Shown here in pieces: positions 1-9,872 of a stretch of DNA of 64,000 nt; position 1 is the first letter of the stretch, and each line of letters opens with the position of its first letter. Origin of the DNA: Panicum virgatum (taxonomy: Eukaryota > Streptophyta > Magnoliopsida > Poales > Poaceae). Below the pieces are notes generated by a model. The model saw only the letters and a list, made by a program, of their open reading frames with translations. It ran no database searches and was not told the origin of the DNA. The stretch spans positions 6,461,904-6,525,903 of the forward strand of contig NC_053137.1 of assembly GCF_016808335.1 (NCBI RefSeq), in the 5' to 3' direction. Both the position numbers and the translations under genes were made by a program.

Positions 1-177
1 ATGGACAAAGTGAATTGCTCAAGGTAGTAAATCTGATTTTTTTTTTCTAAAAAAAGAAAAGACTACAACAATTCCCTCGGCCTACTAAATAAAATTAAAG
101 GACTATGGCAACCCGCATGAGCCAGCCAGGCACAGCCCACTCATTCCCCATCATATATCTCTCCTGCTCTTCCAAGA

Positions 178-840
178 TCATCCTACCATCAAGTGGAGTT
201 CCTAATAAGTCTCACTTTATTACCTACTCTTTTGTAGGTGTTATAAACTCACTTTTTGGCTATTATTCTTCTTACGGGTAGAGGGTAGTATATATATGGA
301 ATACGATGAGTATATAAAAGAAACCGACCAGAGAGTTCCAGTTGTTATGCCCCGCAAGGCACTATTCTCGAGAGATCATGCTGCTAGGTGGTTTAGGCAT
401 GGAAGGCAACAAGAGCAGGTCACATGGATCCAAGCGATCGCTAACGTGATTGTCCTTGGAAATTCATAGTTCTATAAATGGCCTAAGAGAGAAACAACAT
501 AATTCCACCTACTTGAGGCCCTACCCAGTGCGCTCATCCCTACACTTTAGGTAGGTCAAGCTGGCCTGCTTGAACCATCTGCATCTGGAGCTACCTTACT
601 GGCTTCATCACATGCTCAAGTAGATCCTTGATGAAGTGATTCTCTCAGACGTTCAGAGCAGTGGCTTCTTGTTGCGTGCAAAGTTTATAATCCTGCTGGC
701 TCGTGGATCGAACATATGGAGTTTATGCGATGAAGGTCCCATTCCGAATATGTGCCAACGAGCTAGGACATCAATAAGGTTCTGATTAACAAGATCACAA
801 TTTGACCAATCATACCTAAGAAATATACTAATTTTCATTG
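178..840 (+). ncRNA. Candidate miR2118-triggered phasiRNA precursor, unit 1
   Basis: This stretch is collinear with 1277-1942 over about 660 bases, from the block around 178-222 (ATCAAGTGGAGTTC, then TCTCACTTTA) to the TTTGACC and AAATATA motifs near 810-835. It has a good TATA box (TATATAAAAG, 311-320). About 75 bases further on lies a 22-nt site (394-415) that is near-complementary to grass miR2118. There is no long ORF. In grasses, miR2118 cleaves long noncoding 21-PHAS transcripts close to their 5' ends, and RDR6 and DCL4 then make 21-nt phased siRNAs in premeiotic anthers. The TATA-to-site spacing and the clustered, same-strand copies fit that class. The 3' end of the transcript is not visible. 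Alternative: a decayed tandem repeat with no RNA function. Confidence 0.55.
394..415 (+). promoter_or_regulatory. miR2118-like target site, unit 1
   Basis: The site reads TAGGCATGGAAGGCAAC followed by AAGAG. Against the reverse complement of the rice miR2118d-type sequence, recalled from memory, I count 18 of 22 matches. Cleavage opposite miRNA positions 10/11 would fall between 405 and 406. Confidence 0.55.
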
Positions 841-1276
841 TACCAACCTGCCCAATTTTAGCGTCAGTAAAAGTTGTACGTTTCCAAAAAAGAGTGTTAG
901 TAAAAAGTTATTGTCTTTTTTTTGTTGGGAGCATATGTTTTAGCTAATCACTGTGCTCGTAGAGCAAGAAGGCTCACCATTCTTTTTTTACACATGTTCT
1001 TAATCGTTTGCTGCTGCGTTGTAATTATTTGTCGAGTGGACAATCATTCAGCTGTACTGTATGAGTTTAATAGAATGGGTGCGTTCGATAGAAAAGCATG
1101 ACATATGTATTCCTTTTTCTGAATTATTTTCTTGCTTCTTCTTCCTACCAATTACACATGTAAATTTACTTACTGGGCCTCCCTTTTGCCTCCTGATAAT
1201 GGACTATAAGAGAATCAAAGCATGACTCAGCCCATATGACTGAGGCATTATTGGCTGACAGAGCATTGGTCCAAAA

Positions 1277-1942
1277 TCATCCTGACATCAAGTGGAGTTC
1301 TTAATAAATCTCACTTTACCTACTTTTCTATGAGTTATAAACTCATTTTTGGGCCTCTAAAAGAACTCATTTTGGGGGGAATTATTGCTCTCAAGGGTGC
1401 TACATATATAGATGTCGTGGAATGCGACGAATATATATAAAAGAAACAAAAAAAGGGAGCTAGTTCCAAGTTGTGTTCCATAAGGCATTGTTCTTGAGAG
1501 ATCATGCTAGCTAGGTGGTTTAGGCTTGGGAGGCAACAGGAGCAGATCACACGGATCCAAGTGATTGCTAACGTGGTGCTTGTTGAAAATCAGTTGTTCT
1601 AAATTGCCCAAGAGAGCTCGCACAACAAGTGGTCATACTCGAGACCCTATCCAGTGTGCTTGTCCCCGCACTCCAGATTGCTTGGTTAGAATGCTTCAGA
1701 TAGCAGCAGCTTCTTCCGCCACTAGAGAGGTCCTGCCGCCTCGTGGACCAGGCATTAAAAATTCACGTAAATACACAGTCAAGCTTGAAGATCCCATTGT
1801 AAATATCCGCCAAGGAGCCGGGGCTTTCTGGTAGTGTGTTACGTACTCCCTTTAAAAAATATGATAAGTCTATTAGGATCAACAAGATCTTGAAGAAGAT
1901 CAGAATTTGACTAGCAGTACCTTAAAAATATATAATGAAAAC
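1277..1942 (+). ncRNA. Candidate miR2118-triggered phasiRNA precursor, unit 2
   Basis: This is the closest relative of unit 1 (178-840), with the same order of promoter block, TATA box (TATATAAAAG, 1434-1443), AGAGATCATGCT motif (1497-1507) and miR2118-like site (1521-1542). Downstream of the site GATCCAAG, GCTAACGTG, AGAGAG and ACCCTATCCAGTG are shared with unit 1. Further upstream, 1173-1236 matches pieces of the RPL4 promoter at 6181-6237. The short ORFs inside are not conserved between copies, which argues for a noncoding transcript. The copy looks the least damaged of the four. Confidence 0.58.
1521..1542 (+). promoter_or_regulatory. miR2118-like target site, unit 2
   Basis: The site reads TAGGCTTGGGAGGCAAC followed by AGGAG. 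It is the best match in the window, 19 of 22 to the complement of a miR2118d-type sequence recalled from memory. Predicted cleavage is between 1532 and 1533. Confidence 0.62.
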
Positions 1943-2786
1943 GCTTACTCCCCCGTCCCTAAATATCTGTCATTCTTGCTTCTCGAGAAATGACTTTGAT
2001 TAATTTTATATAAAACAATATTAATATTTATGATACATAATTGATATCATTAGATAGATCTTTAAATCTATTTTTTTAACAAATTTATTTGGAGATACAA
2101 ATGTTGCACGTGTTTTCTATAAATCTAGTCAAACTTGTGACACGAAAATCAAAAATGATGTTTGATAAGGGACAGAGGGAGTACATGTTGGGGAAATATT
2201 TTTACTATGAATCTAGTAATACTCATGTTGTGTTCTCATTTCTCAATCTAGTAATACATGTTAGCCACAGTATTTTTTTGAAGTGGGAAGATTGCCAAAA
2301 GAGGAAACTATGATTAGTAACTTTCCCTAAAAAGAGCGGCCATACAGCGGGCCTAACTTACGTCCGACTATACATTAGCCAAGTCCATTTTTATGATAAG
2401 CTAATGAGTTAAAAGCACATTAATACATTTAAAACTAGAGGAAATACCACACAATATTATTTTAGGATGGCAAAGTCGGCTCACGTCGTTGAACCTACTT
2501 CTCAATGCAACAACACGCCGCTCGAGTTACCTTCACCTACTCTTGTACATATATGAGTTATTGACTCATTTTGGTTCCTATCCCCCTCCACATGATATAG
2601 TATACAAATGACTTGGGAGGTGAAGAAGGTCGAAGGTGCATGAAAAGAAGAAAAAGGGTTCCTACTTCCCCAGTGCTAGTGCCAGTGTCCCGCTACCGAT
2701 GATGCCCGCATTGGTTTTGAAAGATCATAGTGGGGCATTGCATCTTGTGTGATGTTATTGTAGTAACTGTATATGTAGGTTTAGGC

Positions 2787-3272
2787 CACGTTCGGTTTGT
2801 TCCCTTAGCTAGCCACGCTCATGATCTCAGGTGTTCTGTGTATGCGTGGCAAATAAACGCCACCACATGCTGGGGGAGTTGTAGCAAGATAAACAATCCA
2901 ACATCAGGCCTCAGAGCGGGCAGCATAACTTACCCAACTGGGAGTTCTGGATATGCCATGCATCCAAACTCAAGCAGTGGCGGAACCAGGATTGAGTCGA
3001 ACCCCGGGCCGAGTTTTAAGTATAGACGTCCACAAACTCACAGTTCAAAAGATACATGAAAATATAAACAGAAAGATAGATAACATACAAAAAGCGTCAT
3101 CGCGAAGTAATATATTTATTCTTCTTCAGCAATTGATCCAAGTCATTTTTCAACAATTAATCCAAATCCAGAGGTAAAAACTACTGCAAAATGAAAAAAA
3201 TTTGGGCCGAACCCCGGGCCACGGCCCGGGTGGCCCGGGGTGTGCATCCGCCCCTGAACTCAAGTACACAAC
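2787..3272. mobile_element. Composite insertion in PHAS unit 3
   Basis: About 490 bases separate two copies of TTTAGGC (2780-2786 and 3273-3279) that are adjacent in the other units, so this is insertion with a likely duplicated target. The left edge (GGCCACGTTCGGTTTG) resembles a Tourist-type terminus, but the right edge does not mirror it, so I do not assign a superfamily. It carries the hAT-like element at 2975-3256 nested in it. Confidence 0.4.
2975..3256. mobile_element. Non-autonomous hAT-type element with 8-bp TSD
   Basis: The element starts CAGTGGCGGA and ends TCCGCCCCTG, which are imperfect terminal inverted repeats. It is flanked by an exact 8-bp duplication AACTCAAG (2967-2974 and 3257-3264). 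An 8-bp duplication with CAG...CTG ends is diagnostic of hAT elements. At 282 bp it has no transposase. Inner arms rich in CCCGGGCC (around 3003-3010 and 3217-3239) can pair. Confidence 0.8.
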
Positions 3273-3274
3273 TT

Positions 3275-3296
3275 TAGGCTTGGGAGGCAACGGAGG
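3275..3296 (+). promoter_or_regulatory. miR2118-like target site, unit 3 (separated from its promoter)
   Basis: The site reads TAGGCTTGGGAGGCAAC then GGAGG. About 16 of 22 positions match the complement of a miR2118d-type sequence recalled from memory, with mismatches concentrated opposite the miRNA 5' seed, so it may be a poor target now. Confidence 0.4.
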
Positions 3297-3462
3297 AAGG
3301 TAACGTGGATCCATGCGTGATCGAAGGTAATCCTGTTGAACTGTGAGTTGCTCAATCATGATCGAATGAGCAGGTGGCGACAGTGAGTTCTCCCGCCAGA
3401 GGCGTACAGCTTCAATAAGTGCCAGTTTCCTAGCTTTTGTGAGGGATCTAATATGATGCATA

Positions 3463-4436
3463 CAGGATCCAGAAAAAATATGTGGGGGGGGGGGGCTGAA
3501 GTATAAGAGAATCCAAATTCATGGTATCTTATATAAGACTAACATTGAAGTTTTACACCACAGGAACAAGCAAATTATGCAATTTAAATCGATGCATACA
3601 TAAGTATCCAACAATTCAACAAAGTAGATGATATGGGAGGCCTTATTGAGCTGCAAATCAATCTTCATGAGAAGTAACCTACACACTTCACCAAACCGAT
3701 GATTCATCTCCGATGTTCTCATTGGTGGTTGGAATTGGAGTCCACTACTTGAACTCGAATAGTAAGTGTGCGGAGTTCTTTTTGACATTTTGATTTTTGA
3801 GTTCTTCACAGACAAGCCAAAGAGCTGCCATTTACCCAATTAAATACAAGATTAACTCATGGACATTGGACATTTGGATCAGACCATATGCATGAAAATA
3901 GCCAACTGAAACTGAGTAGTAATTTCATTACCTATGACAAGCCAATTAGCCAAATATGCTTGCTTTGCTGTTTGCTCCGTTGCTCGGCCGCCCGCTTGTG
4001 CTGCGCGCCTGCGCCCCGCCGCCGCCCCGCGTCAAACCGCCGCCCGCCGGCCGCGAGCTGTGGAGCCGGAGCCGGCTAACCCTACGACTAGTAGCGCTCT
4101 GTAGTGGAGGAGAGGGCAAAGCCAGAGAGGTGGCGAGAGAGCCAGAGGCAGAGGCCGACCGAGAGAGAGGAAAAAGAGACCGAGAGAAAAAAGGGCCGAC
4201 TCGGGCCTGCTGAGCTTTGGCCTTTGGGCTTTTGCACAAGGGGTAAAATAATTGGCCCAAGTTGGCAGCCCTGCCACCAGGGACGTCGTCTTCAACCTCC
4301 CGACAGCATCAGATCCCCCTATCCTTCCTCCCATGGCAGAAATTTTTTAGGGGGGGGGGGGCTAAGGGGGGCTCCGTGGATTTTTCGACAGTAGGGGGCT
4401 CGAGCCCCGCCCGCCCCACCGGTAGATACGCCACTG
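3463..4436. mobile_element. hAT-type element (974 bp) with 8-bp TSD and GC-rich cargo
   Basis: An exact 8-bp duplication GATGCATA (3455-3462 and 4437-4444) flanks a segment beginning CAGGATCCAG and ending TACGCCACTG. Runs of about 12 G near both ends (3482 and 4350) are typical of this grass hAT group. No transposase is encoded. The middle (about 3960-4200) is GC-rich, with CCGCCGCCC, TAACCCTA and purine-rich stretches. On the minus strand it looks like a plant gene leader, so it may be captured host DNA. Small ORFs in the cargo are unsupported. The insertion sits between PHAS units 3 and 4. Confidence 0.78.
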
Positions 4437-4639
4437 GATGCATAGTTATTTGTGAGGTGCTAGCGATAACCATCACTGATTCTGATGAGATGAGCTATTT
4501 TGGATAGGGAAAACACATCATATTTGCTTGCTCTCAAGAGAAAAAAAAACACAGTACACTCCTGAAAAATTTACAAAAAACTGTGGTATTTTCTCGCTTC
4601 TTATTTTGACCAATGAGATGTTCATGACATCATGTTCTT

Positions 4640-5400
4640 TTTCATCTATTGCCTCCTAACACAGGCTATAACAGAACGAAAGCATGACCCAGCCCATTTG
4701 ATCAGGGCATTGTGTGACAATAGGAACTCTTGTGGGGTTGCTAATATAAGTCCAACTTCTACTTCCATACGTCGTCATGATCAACACCCATGTTGGGTTT
4801 CTAATATAAGTCACACTTTACCATCTCTTTTATAGTTGAGTTATGACTCATTTATTACCTTCCTCAAAGGTGATATATACACAAATGTTTTGGAAGGTAA
4901 AGAATAGTATATAGCTAGAGGGAACCAAAAAAGAACAAAAGTGTGCCCGTTGTTAGTCCTTGCCTCTCAAGGCATTGTCTTTTGAGAGATCAATCATGCT
5001 ATGTGTTTGGACTTCAGTAGAAAATGACATCCTCGTTCTACTAGCAGTAGTACTGGCAGTGCTTTATGTTGTTCTAGGCTTGGAAGGAAGCAGGAGCCGA
5101 TCACATGGATCAAAGATGTCGGTGAGGCGAGTGCATGGAACGGTCGGTTGCTCCTGACCTCATGAGCGGGTGTAGGCGTATGGTGTTGCTGCAGGAAGGC
5201 TTCAGCGTAGTTGTCCCTTGTTTCCTGAGCATCTCTCTTAGCACGTTGCGACTGTGAACATATTGCTTAGCCTCGCTTCATCTTTATTCTGTAGAAGTTA
5301 GATATCCCTCCTAATCACCACAACCCTACCTGCATCTTCATTCTGCATAAGTTAGATATCCCTCCTAGTCACCTTGAAGGTGGCGGGTTTGTTCAACTAG
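4640..5400 (+). ncRNA. Candidate miR2118-triggered phasiRNA precursor, unit 4
   Basis: The upstream block at 4647-4720 (GCCTCCTAACACAGGCTATA, then AAGCATGACCCAGCCCAT) aligns with 1189-1235 of unit 2. The TCACACTTTACC and GAGTTATGACTCATTT motifs follow at 4810-4851, then a TATA-like TAGTATATAG (about 4905-4914), CAAGGCATTGTCTTTTGAGAGATC (4968-4991, described here in pieces) and the miR2118-like site at 5075-5096. This copy has about 80 extra bases between the AGAGATC motif and the site. A short direct duplication (AAGTTAGATATCCCTCCTA, near 5297 and 5350) lies downstream. No conserved ORF. Confidence 0.48.
5075..5096 (+). promoter_or_regulatory. miR2118-like target site, unit 4
   Basis: The site reads TAGGCTTGGAAGGAAGC then AGGAG. 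About 17 of 22 positions match the complement of a miR2118d-type sequence recalled from memory. Predicted cleavage is between 5086 and 5087. Confidence 0.45.
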
Positions 5401-6177
5401 TAGGAGTATTGCGCGCCAGCACGCTAGAAATTTGCAAAAATGGAACTATAAATATTGGCCTTTGCAGTTTTAACATTGGATCAACATTTTATAGACACAG
5501 ATGGTCCCATAGTGTCATTCACTGGGAGTGGCAAAATTATAAGTGGTCAATGTTTACTGTCCTAATATTGTAATTTTTTCTTTTGGAAAAATGGGACTGC
5601 AAATATTGGCATGGTGGAACAACATACTCCCACAGGGAAAACATGACATATTTTTGCTAAAAAAGAACCGCTTTGGAGAGAGAGAGAGAGAGAGAAGGTC
5701 ATTTTACTATCTCAATAAACCCATTTTGTCATATTTTTAGCCTCCCTGAACAACATTTCTTCTGATTTGCTCCAAAAACCATTTAAATTGGTCCAATCTA
5801 CTCCTAGTAAGTCAAGTTCAAATCTTTCCATTAAAAAAAGGGTTCAAAATTTTTTGGGGTGATAAACATGATTTTCATATGTCACAAACATATACTTTTG
5901 TGATTATGTGTTTTGATGTACTTTAACGCAAGTGTTATCATGTCATACGCCACTCCACAAAACTTGAACTTCAAACTCAATTTGCATGTGTATAAATAGA
6001 AAGAGGACACAATCTAATTAGGGGTTAGTTTTGATCAATACAAAAAATACGGAAGATTAATTTGATCCAAAATTATGTATAGGTGTCAAATGGGTAGTAA
6101 AACTAAAACAGTCTTTTCATTAAAAAAAAAGAGACTGCACCGTTTTATATTTATCAGTGAAACTGCAGCATGTTTTC
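5401..6177. other. AT-rich intergenic spacer
   Basis: No gene is visible. There is a GA microsatellite near 5675-5693 and a TATA-like TATAAATAGAAAG at about 5992, with no feature attached to it. The stretch separates PHAS unit 4 from the RPL4 promoter. Confidence 0.6.
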
Positions 6178-6437
6178 ATGCTGGGCCTCCCTCAGCCTCC
6201 TGAAAACCCGAGCACTAACAGCATGAGCTGGCCCATAGAAATACAGATCTCCAGGCCCAGCCCACTCATTCCCCATCACATCCCACCGCTCGCCCCAAAT
6301 CAACGGCCGGGATCACTCCCCGTTAACCCCAGACACAAACCCTAGCCACCTCCACTATATAGCCTCTTCCCCTCGCGCCCCGCCTCCATTCGCACCCCCG
6401 CCGCGCCGCCCCCCAAACCCTAGCCGACGCCGCCGCC
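6178..6437 (+). promoter_or_regulatory. RPL4 promoter and 5' leader
   Basis: The region contains elements typical of plant ribosomal protein promoters: GGGCC/GGCCC site-II-like boxes (6182-6186, 6230-6234, 6253-6257), telo-box AAACCCTAG copies (6337-6345 and about 6415-6423) and a TATA-like CTATATAGCC (6355-6364). A C-rich leader runs to the ATG at 6438, which sits in GCCGCCATGG. Twenty-one bases at 6258-6278 are identical to 133-153 upstream of PHAS unit 1, and 6181-6237 is collinear with 1174-1236 upstream of unit 2. Confidence 0.75.
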
Positions 6438-8545
6438 ATGGTCGCCTTCAGCCGCCCCCTCGTTTCCGTGAAGGCCCTGGAGGGCGACATGGCCGTCGAC
6501 GCCGCGGGCATCCCCTTCCCGGCGGTCCTCAGCGCGCCGATCCGCCCCGACGTCGTCAGGTTCACCCACAAGCTGCTCTCCTGCAACAAGCGCCAGCCCT
6601 ACGCCGTCTCCCGCCGCGCCGGCCACCAGACGTCGGCGGAGTCCTGGGGCACGGGGCGCGCGGTGTCGCGTATCCCCCGCGTCCCCGGCGGCGGCACCCA
6701 CCGCGCCGGCCAGGGAGCCTTCGGCAACATGTGCCGCGGCGGCCGCATGTTCGCGCCCACCAAGCCCTGGCGCAAGTGGCACCGCCGCGTCAACGTCAAC
6801 CTGCGCCGCGTCTCCGTCGCCTCGGCGCTCGCCGCCACCGCCGTCCCGGCCCTCGTCCAGGCGCGCGGCCACCGCATCGAGGCCGTCCCCGAGCTGCCCC
6901 TGGTCATCTCCGACTCCGCCGAGTCCATCGAGAAGACCTCCCAGGGCATCAAGATCCTCAAGCAGGTCGGCGCCTACGCCGACGCCGAGAAGGCCAAGGA
7001 CTCGGTCGGCATCCGCCCCGGCAAGGGTAAGATGCGCAACCGCCGGTACATCAACCGCAAGGGCCCGCTGATTGTCTACGGCACTGAGGGCTCGAAGATC
7101 GTCAAGGCCTTCCGCAACCTCCCCGGTGTAGATGTCGCCAACGTCGAGCGACTCAACCTGCTCGACCTCGCCCCCGGTGGCCACCTCGGGCGCTTTGTCA
7201 TCTGGACCGAGAGCGCGTTCAAGAAGCTTGAGGAGGTGTATGGAACCTTCGAGGCCCCGTCGCAGAAGAAGAAGGGCTTCGTGCTGCCGAGGCCCAAGAT
7301 GACCAACGCTGACCTGGGCAGGATCATCAACTCTGATGAGGTCCAGTCTGTGGTGAAGCCACTCAACAAGGAGGTGAAGCGCAGGGAGAAGAGGAAGAAC
7401 CCGCTCAAGAACATGGCTGCTGTGCTCAAGCTCAACCCCTACCTCGGCACTGCCCGCAAGATGGCCACCCTCGCTGAGGCCGCCCGTGTCAAGGCCAGGA
7501 AGGAGAAGCTTGATTCCAAGAGGACCAAGCTTAGCACGGTATGACTATTTCTCTCCCTCTTTCATTTCTGTTGTCGACATTAACTGACCATACCTTTCTG
7601 TATTACTATAGTTTATAACTGTTAGTGTTTGAGTACATTTGCTGCGCCTTGTATGAATAGTTTAATTTGTTTGACGTCCCCTAGCATTAGGAAATTTCAT
7701 TAATTGCTTAGTAATGTCTTAGTACTGGAGTTCTGTGTGAACGAGTTATATTCACATGCTTCTCCTGTAGTGATTCTTGTTATGGTTTAGTGATGTTGCA
7801 TTGATCTGCTGTTTGTTGTGCCAACAAATATTCTGTTATTTGACCTTTTGTGCTGCACTCTTGATCATTATGCATGTGTGTTTTATTGTTGCTGTTATTA
7901 TATACTATCTGCTCAGGGTTTTAATTTCATTGTTCTTGATGAGTGTCCATATTCTGTTCCACTTCGTGAGATGCGAGGAGATATCTGAGCAATTATTTTT
8001 GTTGTTCTTTATCTTAGAAACAATTGATACTGGAAGCTGGTTAACCTTGACATGTATGCCACATCCCTGGTTATTCTTGGATCAGGTTGTTTATGTTGAA
8101 TGTTTTAGTTTGGTCCCACTTGTTGATAGTGGTTAACTTGGACTCTGCCTTGCTAGGATGTGAAGTTTGATGGTTTAAGCATTTTGGTTACATAATACTA
8201 TAATGCATGTCTCCTGGAACACTGCACATCCAAATGTCTTCTGACCATCTGTTTAGCAGCATACTTCAATATGTCTACATTGTTTGTCTTCATTTTGATC
8301 AGCAACACTACAAAACTGACCAATATCTGAGTTACTATTGGTTTAAAATATCAGATGCTGATTATTTTGTTATGCAGCACACCCTTTTGTTAACAAGCAT
8401 GTACTGAACATCATCTTTTGATCCATTGTAGGAGGAGGCTGCCAAGGTCAAGGCTGCTGGAAAGGCATGGTACAAGACCATGGTCTCAGACAGTGACTAC
8501 ACCGAGTTTGAGAACTTCTCAAAGTGGCTCGGCGTGACACAGTGA
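6438..8545 (+). CDS. RPL4: 60S ribosomal protein L4 (uL4), two coding exons
   Basis: Exon 1 is 6438-7538 and exon 2 is 8432-8545, joined across a GT-AG intron (7539-8431). They give a 404-residue protein, the usual length for plant uL4. The protein begins [19 protein letters not shown] and has the uL4 loop signature with [20 protein letters not shown] and [20 protein letters not shown] at roughly residues 80-120. The lysine-rich C-terminal extension ends in [12 protein letters not shown]. uL4 is a structural protein of the cytosolic large ribosomal subunit; its long loop lines the peptide exit tunnel. Reading through the donor site would add one valine and stop, so the exon 2 junction is needed for the conserved tail. 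Codon use is strongly GC-biased in the first half, as in many grass genes. Nothing is damaged, and the gene is very probably active. Confidence 0.97.
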
Positions 8546-9869
8546 GCGTGTAATATCTAGTTAAGTAGTAGTTTTGCTGAACTTATCTCGAGGGTTTATC
8601 ATTCTGTTTTATCCTGCATCATCATAAGAATTTACCGACCTGTGGGATTTTGAAAGTGATGTCCATTTTTTTAATGCGTTGCCATGAGAACATAGCGTAT
8701 GAGCAGCTTCGAACCAGTTACCTAAAGTATGCTTGTGATTTGTGCACTTCGTGATGTTCTCTGATTGGGTTATCTTTGGTAAATGGCCAAGTGCAGTTGC
8801 CCACTGTGGCTGTCTTAATTTTGTGCTGTGAATGGTATGGTGACTGTTGAGCTTGGAGATCATTGTGAATTTTTGCTCATCACAGATAGTTTTGTGTAAC
8901 CCTTGCGTGCCATGAAATTGGACTGAAATTCGTGCCATGAATTGCGTTTGTTTTGTGAATTCAATTGTGACTGAAACTCGTGATCTGATATCTTGACTTG
9001 TGAATTATTTTTGGTTCAGTTTTTGTTTTGGAGGTTTTTATTGTTGTCCTGTGGATTTTTTCCATTGTTGGTGTTGAAATGTACGAAATGCATCTTTATC
9101 GATGTTTCGTTGGTAAGATTGTTGCAGCTCGTATTTGTGGTTCTCTTGTTAATTCGCCCCTCGCCACTGCATTTGCTGATTGTTGGTGCCAACGTCTGGC
9201 GTCTTCGCATCTTGTGGCTCGTTTGATTTGGTACTAAAATGAGTTGATGAATAATCGTTGGGCCAAAAGTCACTTCCCTCTAGCTATCGTTGCTCGCGCA
9301 TCATTGCTGCCCACCACGTTGTCCACCAGTGTTGATCTATTTCCAGTCAGTGATGCCTGTCGTTCACCTCTGTTTTGCCTGAACACCTCTTATTCAAGTA
9401 TCCAAAATTCCGGAAACCATAAAGCCCCTCGCTCCTAAGCTCGGCCTTGATCTGTGGAAGCCATCGATTGAATTCAACTGCATGTAATGTAATGCTCTGG
9501 TTTAGCGAGGCGGCATGTGTTCTCTGTTTTTTAAACATGCTGCCTGTGATACCATTTTGTTAATACTATTATATGTTCATAAAGATGTAATAGTACTCTT
9601 CATTGGAAGTAGACAAAGAAGATTGTATCACCTTAGGTGCTGTCGAACTGTTGGTTCTGCAAGCATCGTCGGTATGAGCTTCGCCAACTTCATCAGGCGA
9701 TGGCTCTCTTGTCGCCACCATCCATGCGGATGTGGCCTTGCAAATTCATCAGCCAGGCAGGGTGTGATAGATTGCGCCAAGCTCTTGTCTTGTTTGGAAA
9801 ATATAATTAACTTTTTCTACCCTTACTATTACGGAGGGAGGAGATAGGAGTAGCGAGCGAAATGCCCTC
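8546..9869 (+). other. RPL4 3' UTR and downstream spacer
   Basis: The first few hundred bases after the stop are T-rich and would hold the 3' UTR; the exact polyadenylation site cannot be fixed. Beyond about 9000 I see no gene. Short ORFs here have no recognisable domain. Confidence 0.5.
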
Positions 9870-9872
9870 TTA

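Larger units (their letters stand above)
2480..3462 (+). ncRNA. Candidate phasiRNA precursor unit 3, broken by insertions
   Basis: The promoter block (TGAGTTATTGACTCATTTTGG at about 2559-2579, read as two overlapping motifs, then a weak TATA-like GATATAGTATAC near 2594) and the AAAGATCAT motif (2720-2728) match the other units. The homology then breaks at TTTAGGC (2780-2786) and resumes at a second TTTAGGC (3273-3279) that begins the miR2118-like site. The intervening 0.49 kb is inserted DNA that itself contains a hAT-type element. After the site, the sequence to 3462 resembles the post-site part of unit 4 (GTTGCTC, GAGCAGGTGG-like, TTTCCT motifs). A second hAT element starts at 3463. The unit is probably not functional as it stands. 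Confidence 0.45.

Noticed and set aside
2600..2625. TGACTTGGGAGGTGAAGAAGG-like sequence as an extra miR2118 site (unit 3)
   Set aside because: It aligns with the promoter part of the other units (for example 4883-4905), not with their target sites, and the match is poor outside TTGGGAGG.
6420..7184. 254-codon minus-strand ORF opposite RPL4 exon 1
   Set aside because: It is the shadow of a GC-rich coding exon. Its composition is Gly/Ala/Asp/Arg-rich and it has no domain.
7937..7988. Possible box C/D snoRNA in the RPL4 intron (TTGATGA ... CTGA)
   Set aside because: The C box lacks the usual purine, no terminal stem forms, and the box is not kept in the intron copy at 21136-21778.
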